Source: an uncultured SAR116 cluster alpha proteobacterium (GTDB lineage: Bacteria > Pseudomonadota > Alphaproteobacteria > Puniceispirillales > Marisalimonadaceae). From it: a DNA stretch of 64,000 nt. Numbering within the stretch: the stretch's first letter is position 1; each line of letters opens with the position of its first letter. This document shows positions 45,123 through 54,077 of this stretch, piece after piece. Where the stretch lies: the NCBI GenBank assembly GCA_902622745.1, contig CACNQW010000001.1, positions 34,886 to 98,885 of the forward strand, read 5' to 3'. A program made the position numbers and the translations under genes. The notes beneath the pieces are model-generated. The model made no database searches. It was not told the DNA's origin and worked only from the letters and a program-made list of their open reading frames with translations.

Positions 45123-47405
45123 ATGAAAAAATTTGTAATCTTTTTGATTAAATTAAGTGGTTTATTTAGTGTATCATATTTTTTTATTATATCTTTAAGT
45201 CACGCTTATAGTGATAATGTAGCTACGTGTTTATCGGGGAAATATCCTACTTTATGCAATAAAAAATATTTGAACTCAAATCAGTTAATACAAACTGAAA
45301 AAGCTGAAAAAAGGGAAAATCTGAAGACTTGTCTATCTGGGAAGTATCCTACTTTATGTAATCATAATTTATTAACTCAACAAGAGTTAAAAAGAGTAAA
45401 AAGAGCCGAAGGAAATGATAACCTAAAAACTTGTCTATCCGGAAAATACCCTTCATTATGCAAAAAAAATTTATTAACTTCAGAACAATTAAAAGCAACA
45501 GAAAAAGCTGAGAAAGCAGAAAACCTTAAAACTTGTTTATCTGGTAATTATCGTTCATTATGCAAAAAAAATTTATTAACGCAAAAGGAATTGGATAGAG
45601 TCAACAAAGTCGAAAAAGAGGTAAATCTTAGAACTTGCGTATCAGGTAAATATCCAAGCCTTTGTAATATTAAGTTGTTAAATGAAAAACAGATTTGTCA
45701 ATTTTATGATATTAGAGAAGAATTTAAAGTTGAAGCTTATATAAGAGGCCTTTCCTGTAATAGCAAAAAAATTGTGAAAAAAGAAGAAGATATATCTACA
45801 AAATCAAGTAGCATGAAAAAAGTAAAAGATACTCCTAAAACTGATGCTTACGAGACTACATATTTTGAATTCCCAAACCCTTTCAAAACTAACTTATTAG
45901 ATGAACATGCTTATGTGCAAATTAGACTTGGTCTTATGACACAGTATGAAGCAAGAGTAATGGATGCTGTTGTCCAACATCAACCAAGCCTAACTTCTAC
46001 AATACTCTCAACTATAAAAAAATTTAAGTGTGAGGACATCATGAACAATGATGGTCAAAATAGGATGAAAGAATTTTCAAACAATCTTTTAAAGTCAATC
46101 AATTTAAAATTAGAAGAATTAGGTGAGTTTCCTGGGATTGAAGGTGTTTATTTTACAAGTTTTATAACTCAAGGGTGTGATGAATCACTAAAATTGCTAG
46201 AACAAAAAATTGCTTCTGCAAAAAAAGAAAAGAAAAAAAGAATAGCTCTGAAAAGAAAAGTAGAGGAAGAAGAAAGTAAACGTAAAGCACTTGAACAACG
46301 CATAGCTGAGTTAGAAAAGAAGAATATAGAACTTCAAAAATCTAAGCAAATAAAACAGAAGTCATCCAATGAAATAGGTTCTGGTTTTTATGTAAGTAAG
46401 TTAAGACATGTTGTAACTAATCAACATGTCGTAGACAAATGTAAAAAAATTACTGTTGGTTATGATAATGCATCTCAGATAAAAGCAGATTTGGTTGCTT
46501 CCGATAAAAGAAATGATTTAGCTATTTTACAAACTTCTTCTATGGAAATGGCATCTGCCGAGGAAAAATCATTTTTGCAAAAATTAAAGATGATTATGCC
46601 AAATATTGTCTCAAAAGGATTAATGCGTTTAGAGGATGTTTCAGGAGGAGAAGAAATTTTTGTCGCTGGATTTCCCCTTGGCACTTCTATTAGTGATGAA
46701 ATGAAATTAGATGATGGAATAGTCAGGGCTACAAAAGGCATGGACAATGATGTAACACAATTTATAATTTCATCTGACATTCAAAAAGGGAATAGTGGTG
46801 GGCCTATTTATGATAAAAGAGAATGTAGTTTATTTGAATCAACAATCGCTTATATGGGAGAGGGATTTGTTAAGGATTTTACTTCTACAGAAAATAGAGG
46901 TAATGACGGAAAAAATGATTTTTGTGAAGTAAAATTGACAGCAAATGTATCTAGGCCAAATGGCAAACCTGACCCTAACTTTAATTTAAACGCTAAAATT
47001 GAACCAGATAATGTATTTGAAGATGGAAGCAAAGACTTTTTGCTGAAGGGGATTGTTTCACAAAAATCTTATATTCATATGTTCAATTGGTATCCTAGTG
47101 AAGATAATAAAAATTATCTATGCATATCTGAATATTTCAAAAATGAGTATAGCATGCCTATTACCAATATAAAATTTCCACCAAGTGGTCAAATTACTCT
47201 GAGTTTTCCAAAATCTTTAGAGCGTGATTATGTTTCGGAATATGTTGTTATCATTGCTACAAAAGAAAAACTAAATATACCATGTATCACTGACACAAAA
47301 ACAAATTCTATTACAATTGAAAGAAAAAAATTATTGGAAATAATAAACAATCTAGATAGACGAACATGGACTAAGCACATGCTTGCTTATAAGATAATAA
47401 GATAA
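45123..47405 (+). CDS. Exported trypsin-like serine protease with five 34-residue Cys repeats
   Basis: A 760-residue protein with an N-terminal signal peptide (hydrophobic to about residue 28). Then come five repeats of exactly 34 residues, each with C-L-S-G-x-Y-x-x-L-C (Cys pairs at 36/45, 70/79, 104/113, 138/147, 172/181). A Lys/Glu coiled-coil region covers about residues 365-415. The protease domain has His435 in TNQHVV, Asp465 in RNDLAIL and Ser558 in KGNSGGPIY, a complete triad as in HtrA/DegP-like enzymes. No PDZ is obvious; the last 150 residues are unrecognised. First gene of a coupled pair with the LPP20-like gene (5-base gap). Confidence 0.85.
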   Translation: MKKFVIFLIKLSGLFSVSYFFIISLSHAYSDNVATCLSGKYPTLCNKKYLNSNQLIQTEKAEKRENLKTCLSGKYPTLCNHNLLTQQELKRVKRAEGNDNLKTCLSGKYPSLCKKNLLTSEQLKATEKAEKAENLKTCLSGNYRSLCKKNLLTQKELDRVNKVEKEVNLRTCVSGKYPSLCNIKLLNEKQICQFYDIREEFKVEAYIRGLSCNSKKIVKKEEDISTKSSSMKKVKDTPKTDAYETTYFEFPNPFKTNLLDEHAYVQIRLGLMTQYEARVMDAVVQHQPSLTSTILSTIKKFKCEDIMNNDGQNRMKEFSNNLLKSINLKLEELGEFPGIEGVYFTSFITQGCDESLKLLEQKIASAKKEKKKRIALKRKVEEEESKRKALEQRIAELEKKNIELQKSKQIKQKSSNEIGSGFYVSKLRHVVTNQHVVDKCKKITVGYDNASQIKADLVASDKRNDLAILQTSSMEMASAEEKSFLQKLKMIMPNIVSKGLMRLEDVSGGEEIFVAGFPLGTSISDEMKLDDGIVRATKGMDNDVTQFIISSDIQKGNSGGPIYDKRECSLFESTIAYMGEGFVKDFTSTENRGNDGKNDFCEVKLTANVSRPNGKPDPNFNLNAKIEPDNVFEDGSKDFLLKGIVSQKSYIHMFNWYPSEDNKNYLCISEYFKNEYSMPITNIKFPPSGQITLSFPKSLERDYVSEYVVIIATKEKLNIPCITDTKTNSITIERKKLLEIINNLDRRTWTKHMLAYKIIR
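45228..45737 (+). repeat. Five in-frame 102-base repeats in the protease gene
   Basis: Each unit encodes C-L-S-G-K-Y-P-x-L-C, a short linker, LLTxxEL or a variant, and a charged helix; the period is exactly 34 codons. The units have diverged at the DNA level, so this is not a recent slippage product. The paired Cys suggest disulphide-linked modules in the periplasm. Confidence 0.85.
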
Positions 47406-47410
47406 TAAGG

Positions 47411-47941
47411 ATGTTAAAAAATTTTTTCATAGTAATAATTTTTAATTTTTTAATTTCGATTTCTTTTTTATCAAAAGCTCAAGCTGGAAGAATTCTTAAC
47501 TGCAGTAACTGCGATAATGATAAAAAAGCTGATATAAAACCAAAAATTTTTAATAAAAAAGAAAAAACTAATGATGGCAATAATGACGATAGCAATAGAA
47601 AAAGTAGTAAAATTGAACTTTTAAATGAGATGCCAGAATGGTGTCTCAACCCTAAAATATCAATAGTTGCTATTCAAGTTTGTGGAATTGCTAGTTATGG
47701 TGACATAGAAGCATCTAGAAGTGCATCAGAACTTGAAGGAAGAACTCAGTTAGCTCGAAGATTTGACAGTTTAATCAAAGAAGCATGTACAGAAGAAACG
47801 TTAGAAGAAAATCAAAAATTAGTATGTAAAAAACAGAGCGATACAAAATTTAGAGTTGAAAGAGCAACAGTACTTAAGCGTAAAACTGTGGTGATTGACA
47901 ATAAATATACAACATTTACCTTAATAGTTTATCCATTATAA
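47411..47941 (+). CDS. Exported LPP20-like domain protein
   Basis: A 176-residue protein with a signal peptide ending near SKAQA, a low-complexity Lys/Asn/Asp linker (about residues 40-70) and a C-terminal domain starting at EMPEWC. PEW, then CGIASYGDIEASRSASELEGRTQLARRFDSLIKE follows the LPP20 pattern (P-E-W, G-x-A, then an Ala-rich helix with A-R-x-x-L-A). LPP20-like proteins are envelope proteins of unclear role. It has no lipobox Cys right after the signal. Five bases after the protease stop, so the two should be made together. Confidence 0.65.
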   Translation: MLKNFFIVIIFNFLISISFLSKAQAGRILNCSNCDNDKKADIKPKIFNKKEKTNDGNNDDSNRKSSKIELLNEMPEWCLNPKISIVAIQVCGIASYGDIEASRSASELEGRTQLARRFDSLIKEACTEETLEENQKLVCKKQSDTKFRVERATVLKRKTVVIDNKYTTFTLIVYPL

Positions 47942-47942
47942 C

Positions 47943-50549
47943 TTATTTACCGTATATGATTTGAACTTTTTGGTCTCTACCATAATATCTTCTTGCAAAA
48001 TACGTCATTGTTTCATCAAGGTAATCCCTGAGCTCATTGTCATTTATTTTACCATCTTTATTCTTATCAGCTTCGCCACTCATCGCTTTCAAAAAGTATT
48101 TTGTAAAAAGACTATGTGAATTATCTTCCTCCCAAGAGGCCATTTGAGACGGAGACCCAGCTGCTATTACCTTTACATTTTTGGGAACTAGGCTTTGTTT
48201 TGGTGTAATAATCATTCTTGATGATTTTTTAAAAAGGGTTCCAGATTGACTAATGCCCGAAAAACAAGCTTCCAAAATAACTGTAACAGATTTGGCAGGT
48301 AATTTTCCTAAGTTAGAATATAAAGTTGATAATGGATATCCTGAAAATTGGATTGTTTGTGCATCAGCATCTGATGGAACAAGATAAGTTTTTCCATCCC
48401 CATCACCTGGCACACCGTGTCCAGCATAATAAATATAAACATTCGAAACATTTGGTTTGATCCAATTAAATAATTTCCCTTTGTGAGAAGAGGAGTCTCC
48501 AAAAGTACTTAATAGTTGTGCTGCAGTAGCATCTTCAAGATAAATTATATTTCCTTCTTTAATTCCAAGAGATTGTACAAAATATTGTTTTATTCCTTGA
48601 GCATCTGCATACGCTGGATTTACGTTTGGAATATCTTTTCCCTGTTTTTCATAATTAGCGTTTCCAATGATTACAGCAATATCAAAAGGTTTCTCTTTTG
48701 ACTTCCTAAAAGAGATATTTATTGATTTTTTTGAAAAATTGTCTGAAGAGTTTTTTACAACACCTAACTTGGAATTTGATTTTTCAGTATTGGTAATTTT
48801 AATATTTGAATTATCATATAAATCATAAGGAGATAAATTTGCTAACAAGTCAATTTTTTTACTAAAAAGACTTATTTTTTTCATTCTATCTTCATTGAAC
48901 CGTTTAGTTTTTTTTAATAATTTGCCATTATCCCAAATACCAAATGTCCAAGTTTTTTTATTTTTGTGCTCATATAAATAACCGTATCCATTTGGCTTAT
49001 TTTTTTTAAATTCACCAGTGTATATTTCGACACCATTTAAATCTTTGTTATATGACAGACCTATGCCTTCTTTCATACCCTTAACAACTTGACCTACATA
49101 TTTTTCATTTTTGCTAATAAAGTATCCCATTGTGTTTGGAAAATCTTCTTTCCAATTTCCAAAGTAGGTATTTCCGTTTTGGTCAATTCTAAGACCAAAT
49201 CCATTTGCTTTATTTGATTTCCAATATCCATAATATGACATGAAATTTGTTAGCTTATTTGTACCATCCAAATCTCTAAAAATAGTTCCTTTCCCCGACA
49301 AACCATCTAAATACCATTCTCCAAAAATTGTATTTGATAATTGTCCTAAAGTAGTATCATCGGCTTTATTGTATTGTACACCCCATCCCGCTGGAAAAAG
49401 ACTTTTTGTTTTACCATAAAAAATAACATTATTATCTTCATTATAATTCATTGCATTACCAGAAAATTCATTATCTTTGAAAATACCAATCATATGGCGA
49501 TTTTTTTGTTTCATATAACCTAATCCATGAACTTTTCTATTTCGAAAAAACCCAATTAAGTGTTCGTTATCATTTCCTAATTTAGCAAAACAATTATCAA
49601 TACTTTTTTTTGAATCAACACACCTTCTTTCATAATTTTTATCTAAATAATTAATTACTAGTTTCCCATTTTCCCATTTTCCAAAATCTATTTTATTATT
49701 TGTTGTATTAATAAAAATACCTTCTCCATTAAATTTCAAATTTTCCCATTCACCGTAATAAATTCCATAATCACTTTTAGACAATCCTTTTACTAATTTG
49801 CTATCTTTCCAATCTCCTATAAGGATAGAGTTCTGAACGCTATTTATCCTGGCGCCTATTCCTTTGAATTCACCATTTTTAAATTCTCCTCTATGCCAAT
49901 AAGAAGGACTAATTCGAATTTCTCCAACCCCATCTGGATTTCCATTTAAAAAACTACCTCTATAAAAATTTCCATTTATAAATGTTTCTCCAATGCAATT
50001 TGAAAACTCTTTTGCTTTTTTATTTGATGGACATGGTGTAAGTGAGTTTCCATCTTCTAAATTTGACCTTATATTGTCATCTTTGATTTTAGAGTCAATT
50101 TTGCCATTTTTAAAATTTCCAACATATTTTTTTCCGTCTTTTGATGTTAAAGAACCATGACCATGCATCTTTCCGTTTTTTACTTCACCTTCGTATGTTA
50201 AACCGTTTTTCCATATATATATACCTATACCATTTGGAATGTCGTTTCTAAAATCGCCTTTGTAAACTGTACCATCAGGAATACTCATTTCTCCATACCC
50301 GTGAACTTTATTATTTAACCATTCACCAACATATTTTTTCCCATTTGCCCAAATATTTGTCCCTTGACCATTTCTTTTATCATTCTTCCACTCACCAATA
50401 TAATTTTCTCCAGAAGAAAATTCGTATTTCCCAAAACAATTATCCTTAAATGCTTCTTGGTTTTTAGGGCATGGTTTTAGTGCAAAACTAGAAGATGAAA
50501 TAAAAACAATTTTAAAAAAAATTATAATTATAATTTTAAAGAACTTCAT
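47943..50549 (-). CDS. Exported MORN-repeat protein with C-terminal caspase-like (C14) domain and EF-hand-like loop
   Basis: I prefer the Met at 50549, which starts a good signal peptide (MKFFKIIIIIFFKIVF); the track start at 50588 adds 13 residues. Residue numbers here follow the track. Residues 60-560 contain many MORN units of the form 'G-E-W-x-N-x-x-x-x-G-x-G'. The C-terminal domain from about residue 635 (FDIAVIIGNANY) is a caspase/metacaspase fold, with His724 in YYAGHGV and Cys775 in LEACFSG, the full dyad. DKNKDGKINDNE (about 841-852) is an EF-hand-like calcium loop inside the protease domain. It converges with the LPP20-like gene, with a 1-base gap. A calcium-controlled surface or periplasmic protease is inferred. 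Confidence 0.85.
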   Translation of the reverse strand: MKFFKIIIIIFFKIVFISSSSFALKPCPKNQEAFKDNCFGKYEFSSGENYIGEWKNDKRNGQGTNIWANGKKYVGEWLNNKVHGYGEMSIPDGTVYKGDFRNDIPNGIGIYIWKNGLTYEGEVKNGKMHGHGSLTSKDGKKYVGNFKNGKIDSKIKDDNIRSNLEDGNSLTPCPSNKKAKEFSNCIGETFINGNFYRGSFLNGNPDGVGEIRISPSYWHRGEFKNGEFKGIGARINSVQNSILIGDWKDSKLVKGLSKSDYGIYYGEWENLKFNGEGIFINTTNNKIDFGKWENGKLVINYLDKNYERRCVDSKKSIDNCFAKLGNDNEHLIGFFRNRKVHGLGYMKQKNRHMIGIFKDNEFSGNAMNYNEDNNVIFYGKTKSLFPAGWGVQYNKADDTTLGQLSNTIFGEWYLDGLSGKGTIFRDLDGTNKLTNFMSYYGYWKSNKANGFGLRIDQNGNTYFGNWKEDFPNTMGYFISKNEKYVGQVVKGMKEGIGLSYNKDLNGVEIYTGEFKKNKPNGYGYLYEHKNKKTWTFGIWDNGKLLKKTKRFNEDRMKKISLFSKKIDLLANLSPYDLYDNSNIKITNTEKSNSKLGVVKNSSDNFSKKSINISFRKSKEKPFDIAVIIGNANYEKQGKDIPNVNPAYADAQGIKQYFVQSLGIKEGNIIYLEDATAAQLLSTFGDSSSHKGKLFNWIKPNVSNVYIYYAGHGVPGDGDGKTYLVPSDADAQTIQFSGYPLSTLYSNLGKLPAKSVTVILEACFSGISQSGTLFKKSSRMIITPKQSLVPKNVKVIAAGSPSQMASWEEDNSHSLFTKYFLKAMSGEADKNKDGKINDNELRDYLDETMTYFARRYYGRDQKVQIIYGK

Positions 50550-50595
50550 ATTTGAAAAATAACAAAAATATTTTCTCAGGTAAATCATCTTTCTA

Positions 50596-50686
50596 TGCAG
50601 ACTAAATTGTAGACTGCAAAACTATAAGTCTATAAAATATAAGTAAATCAGATGATTAAAATGGAATAACGAGGAGGTTGTCTCCG
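50596..50686 (+). repeat. Module-end repeat A (internal att-like site)
   Basis: First of four copies of one sequence: TTGTAGACT-type pair, then AAGTCTATAAAATATAAGT, AATCAGATGATTAAAATGGA, and the core GGAGGTTGTCTCC (GGAG/CTCC inverted repeat). It closes the integrase-bearing module. The core ends TCTCCGAATA, so only CTCCG of the tRNA end is kept. Very close to copy D. Confidence 0.85.
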
Positions 50687-50701
50687 AATAGATAGGATAG
50701 T

Positions 50702-51007
50702 TTATGAAATTATTTCATCAGTATTATTGTCAACTATAACTGGATTTTTATAAAATTTTATATCAGGTGCTGAGAACCTTTCTGTAATCCATTTAATTCT
50801 ATCTTCATCAAACCAACTTTTTGCATTCTCTATATTATTAAAACAATACACTCCACCCGCTAAATTCTTTGAAGTATCACAGATATAGTTTTTTCTAATT
50901 AAACCTGGAGTATCCTTATATATGGGTGATGTTTCTAAAAACTTCTCTTTTAAAACTGGGTCAGTTAATTCATCACCTATCTTAAAAGTAACAATTGCAA
51001 TTATCAT
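50702..51007 (-). CDS. YdhR-like ferredoxin-fold protein (putative mono-oxygenase)
   Basis: A 101-residue alpha/beta-barrel-type protein. KEKFLETSPIYKDTPGLIRKNYI and GGVYCFNNIENAKSWFDEDRIKWI match the YdhR family, small dimeric proteins resembling quinone mono-oxygenases with an unknown substrate. Its ATG overlaps the stop of the upstream epimerase (TAATG), so the two are coupled and are the only genes of module 2. Confidence 0.75.
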   Translation of the reverse strand: MIIAIVTFKIGDELTDPVLKEKFLETSPIYKDTPGLIRKNYICDTSKNLAGGVYCFNNIENAKSWFDEDRIKWITERFSAPDIKFYKNPVIVDNNTDEIIS

Positions 51008-51909
51008 TATAAATCTCCTTTAAAATAATTTTTCCAATCATGCGTAGGATTAAAGCCCAAAATATCTCTAATTTTCTTTGAAGATAATATTGCTTCGTAT
51101 TTGTCCATTTTCCTTCTCATTTTTACATTAGGAAAAAATTGTTTAACTATTTCCTCAGTTGATAAATTAACTGAGTTAGTATTATGAGTGACATTAAAAA
51201 CCTCATAACCTAGTCCGTCTTTATTTATGCATAGCTCTATAGCTTGAGCTAAATCTCTGGCATCAATATAATTAAAGAGATTTCGTAATCTTACACGTGG
51301 ATTTTTACAAAATTCTTCAAACCTATGATATTCATTAGGTTCAATAATATTACCAATTCTTAATGCATAAATATCGATACCTGTTCTTTTTTGAAAAGCT
51401 TTGCCTATTTGTTCATTTAAAACTTTTGAAAGACCATAGCTATCTGTAGGGCTTGTTTCATAATCCTCTTCGATTGGAAGCCATTTAGGTATTGGATTTC
51501 CTTGAGCAAAACAAAAACCATATGTTGTTTCTGAAGATGCAAAGATAATTTTTTTAATTCCTAATTTTGTAGCTGCTTCTATAACATTATAAGTGCCTAA
51601 TGTATTGATACGAAATGTTTCATTATCTGGCTTAACTAAAATTCGTGGTATAGCTGCTAAATGAACAACCGCTTTAAAACTTTTTAGACCCTCACCTGAT
51701 TTTAATTCTGGTATATTTGCATAACCAGATAAAGCATTAAATAATTGACCAGAGTCAGTAATATCTAAGTTTATATTATCTACTCCATCCATTACAAGTG
51801 GAACAAGGTCTGCATTTACAACTGAATAACCTTTTTCTAATAAATACGGAATTAAATATTTACCAGCTTTACCGCTTCCTCCTGTTACAAATATTTTAGA
51901 ACTTGTCAT
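51007..51909 (-). CDS. NAD-dependent epimerase/dehydratase (extended SDR)
   Basis: A 300-residue extended SDR. FVTGGSGKAGKYLIPYLLEKG binds NAD, VVHLAAIPR is the conserved A-A motif, SSETTYG holds the catalytic Ser/Thr and YGLSKVLNEQ the Tyr-Lys pair. It resembles sugar-nucleotide or uronate epimerases, with no sugar-specific signature clear by eye. First gene of the module 2 pair with the YdhR-like gene, both flanked by repeats A and B. Confidence 0.85.
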   Translation of the reverse strand: MTSSKIFVTGGSGKAGKYLIPYLLEKGYSVVNADLVPLVMDGVDNINLDITDSGQLFNALSGYANIPELKSGEGLKSFKAVVHLAAIPRILVKPDNETFRINTLGTYNVIEAATKLGIKKIIFASSETTYGFCFAQGNPIPKWLPIEEDYETSPTDSYGLSKVLNEQIGKAFQKRTGIDIYALRIGNIIEPNEYHRFEEFCKNPRVRLRNLFNYIDARDLAQAIELCINKDGLGYEVFNVTHNTNSVNLSTEEIVKQFFPNVKMRRKMDKYEAILSSKKIRDILGFNPTHDWKNYFKGDL

Positions 51910-51943
51910 ATATCCCTCAAAAATATAATTTTCTATTAATATA

Positions 51944-52036
51944 TTTGTAGACTAAATTATGGACTGAATAAATATTAGATTATAAAATATAAGTAAATAA
52001 GATGATTAAGATTGAATAGTGAGGAGGTTGTCTTCG
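51944..52036 (+). repeat. Module-end repeat B (internal att-like site)
   Basis: Second copy: TTGTAGACTAAATT, then TTATAAAATATAAGTAAAT, AGATGATTAAGATTGAATAG and GGAGGTTGTCTTCG. It is the most diverged of the four, with changes in the second TTGTAGAC site and in the CTCC half of the core. Confidence 0.8.
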
Positions 52037-52101
52037 CTATCCAAAACTAGTATTTGTAGATTACTATCAATCTAATATTAACTTTGAATTGGAGATAGAT
52101 T

Positions 52102-52815
52102 TTGTTTAAATTATGTATTTTACAGGCTGGACCAATAAACAAAGACCTCATCCAAGATTACCCATCATATGATAAAATGTTTTCATCGTTTTTTAATGAA
52201 AAAATAAAATTTTGGAATATAGATGTTTATAATATTTACGAAAATAATTTTCCTGAAAAGTTAACTTCTTATAACGCATTTCTTATAACTGGAAGCTCCT
52301 ACGGCGTTTACGAAAATCATTCATGGATTAAAAAACTTTTTGAAGTAATAAAAAAAATTGTTCATTTTAAAATACCCTTGCTTGGAATTTGCTTTGGACA
52401 CCAAGCTATTGCTCAAGCTTTAGGTGGACATGTAGTAAAATCTTCGAAAGGATGGGGAATTGGTATAAAAGAAATAACAACAAAAAATTACAAGAGCTTA
52501 TTAGGTAATTTTAAAAAATTAAATCTTATTTTCTTTCATCAAGACCAAGTTGTAAAATTACCCCTGAATGCTAAATTAATAGGGAGTAATTCATTCTGTA
52601 ATATATCATCTTTTTCAATGGGTGATACTGTTTTAGCTCTTCAAGCCCATCCTGAATTTAATAAAGATTTTAGTTTAAAATTATTACATGCAAGAAAGTG
52701 TAGTATTGAACCTTTAACGTATTTAGAATCTATAAATGAACTTGAAACATTAGAGCATGATGGTGAACTTATAACACCTAATATTATCAACTTTCTGGAG
52801 CAAAAATTTAATTAG
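52102..52815 (+). CDS. Class I glutamine amidotransferase-like protein
   Basis: A 237-residue GATase with a TTG start preceded by GGAG 8 bases upstream. The catalytic Cys is in LLGICFGHQAIAQALGG, FLITGSSYGVYE precedes it, and the His of the His-Glu pair is in LQAHPEF. The type is the stand-alone GMP-synthase-like amidotransferase group, some members of which are gamma-glutamyl hydrolases for polyamines or amines. The substrate is not readable. It is convergent with the nitronate monooxygenase gene (6-base gap); together they fill module 3. Confidence 0.85.
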   Translation: MFKLCILQAGPINKDLIQDYPSYDKMFSSFFNEKIKFWNIDVYNIYENNFPEKLTSYNAFLITGSSYGVYENHSWIKKLFEVIKKIVHFKIPLLGICFGHQAIAQALGGHVVKSSKGWGIGIKEITTKNYKSLLGNFKKLNLIFFHQDQVVKLPLNAKLIGSNSFCNISSFSMGDTVLALQAHPEFNKDFSLKLLHARKCSIEPLTYLESINELETLEHDGELITPNIINFLEQKFN

Positions 52816-52821
52816 GCCAAT

Positions 52822-53865
52822 TTAATTTTCTGCTTTTAATTCATCAGCTAAATTTTTCATTAGTTCCTTAGCTGATAAATCTCTAACTTGATTAAAATTT
52901 ATTCCAGCCCAAAGATTTATAAATTCACCATTATTATGATTTTGGGATACTCTTCTTAATGGTGTTGTAATAGTATTTTGAATTGGGAATGGAAAAATTT
53001 TTTTTCCATCCATTTCCTCAATAAATTTGTTATTAATACCTCTAGCCATTCTGCCTGAAAATGCTTTTGTAATTTTAGTTTTTCTTTGTTGTTCATTTAA
53101 AAGATAATGTTTGTGAATATAAGAAGTTCCTGCTTCAGGACATGTCAAAAAAGCTGTTCCTAATTGTGCAGCTTTAGCACCAATATTAATAACTCGTTTT
53201 ATATGTTTTCCTTCCATGATACCACCTGCAGCAACAACTGGTAGAGAGACGTTTTCTAAAATTTTGATTAATAAATTGTCTAATGTAATTTTTTCATCAA
53301 TATTTTCTTGATCAAAAATACCTCTATGTCCCCCTGCTTCTATGCCCTGAGCGACAATAAAATCTGCTCCAACATTCTCTATACTTTTTGCTTCAATGAT
53401 ATTGGTTGCAGTAATTCCTACTTTTATTCCAAATGATTGTATTTTTTTTATTATATCTATTGATGGGATACCTAAATGAAATGTAATTATTGAAGGCAGA
53501 TTTTTTAAAGTTGCTTCTATTTGCGATTCTAAATCTATGTAAAAAGGTTCTTTAGGAATATTTATATCGTATTTCTCAATTAATGATAAACTTTCAACAG
53601 CTTTAAGTGCTTCTTCTTGTACTTCTTTATCTGGTAGTTTTACAGGTTTAAAAACAAAAAAATTTGCATTTATAAATCCTGCAGTTAATTTCTTTGTGGC
53701 ATTAAGTATCTCATCTATTTTTTTAGGGCTGGTAAAACTAAAACCAAAACTTCCAACTCCTCCTGAGTTAGCGACTACACTAGCAAGTTCTGGTGTGTTA
53801 AAACCACCCGCCATGGGAGCCTGAATTATTGGTAATTTTAATTTAGAAAAGTTGAAGACATTCAT
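52822..53865 (-). CDS. Nitronate monooxygenase family flavoprotein
   Basis: A 347-residue FMN-dependent TIM barrel of the 2-nitropropane dioxygenase family, which oxidises alkyl nitronates and related toxins. PIIQAPMAGGFNTPELASVVANSGGVGSF is the typical start, IVAQGIEAGGHRG carries the catalytic-site residues, VVAAGGIMEG the FMN phosphate loop and AAQLGTAFLTCPE the following strand. Cargo of module 3; it might detoxify nitro compounds such as 3-nitropropionate, as family members do. Confidence 0.9.
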   Translation of the reverse strand: MNVFNFSKLKLPIIQAPMAGGFNTPELASVVANSGGVGSFGFSFTSPKKIDEILNATKKLTAGFINANFFVFKPVKLPDKEVQEEALKAVESLSLIEKYDINIPKEPFYIDLESQIEATLKNLPSIITFHLGIPSIDIIKKIQSFGIKVGITATNIIEAKSIENVGADFIVAQGIEAGGHRGIFDQENIDEKITLDNLLIKILENVSLPVVAAGGIMEGKHIKRVINIGAKAAQLGTAFLTCPEAGTSYIHKHYLLNEQQRKTKITKAFSGRMARGINNKFIEEMDGKKIFPFPIQNTITTPLRRVSQNHNNGEFINLWAGINFNQVRDLSAKELMKNLADELKAEN

Positions 53866-53933
53866 AATTCTAATAATACATATTTAGTAATCTTTTCATA
53901 TGAATAATTATTAATTGTAGACTAAATTGCAGA

Positions 53934-54006
53934 CTGAATTATGATTAGTCTATAAAATCTAACTAAATCAGATGATTAAAATGGAATAATGAGGAGGTTG
54001 TCTCCC
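53934..54006 (+). repeat. Module-end repeat C (internal att-like site)
   Basis: Third copy: TTGTAGACTAAATTGCAGACTG, TAGTCTATAAAATCTAACTA, AATCAGATGATTAAAATGGA and GGAGGTTGTCTCCCC. It is shortest at its right edge, with CTCC kept but the CGCCA of the tRNA end missing. Confidence 0.85.
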
Positions 54007-54077
54007 CATATATTGATTTTTCTATGAATTAGTAATATGAGAAAGAAACTTGTTAATGTTAAAAAGTCCTGCCAATT

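Noticed and set aside
47943-50549. Caspase-like gene as a classical cytoplasmic abortive-infection effector
   Set aside because: A signal peptide and MORN array indicate export, and no sensor/ATPase or pore partner is adjacent.
52051-52065. A fifth arm-type site (TTTGTAGATTAC) after repeat B
   Set aside because: A single imperfect octamer without its partner or the core; could arise by chance in AT-rich DNA.
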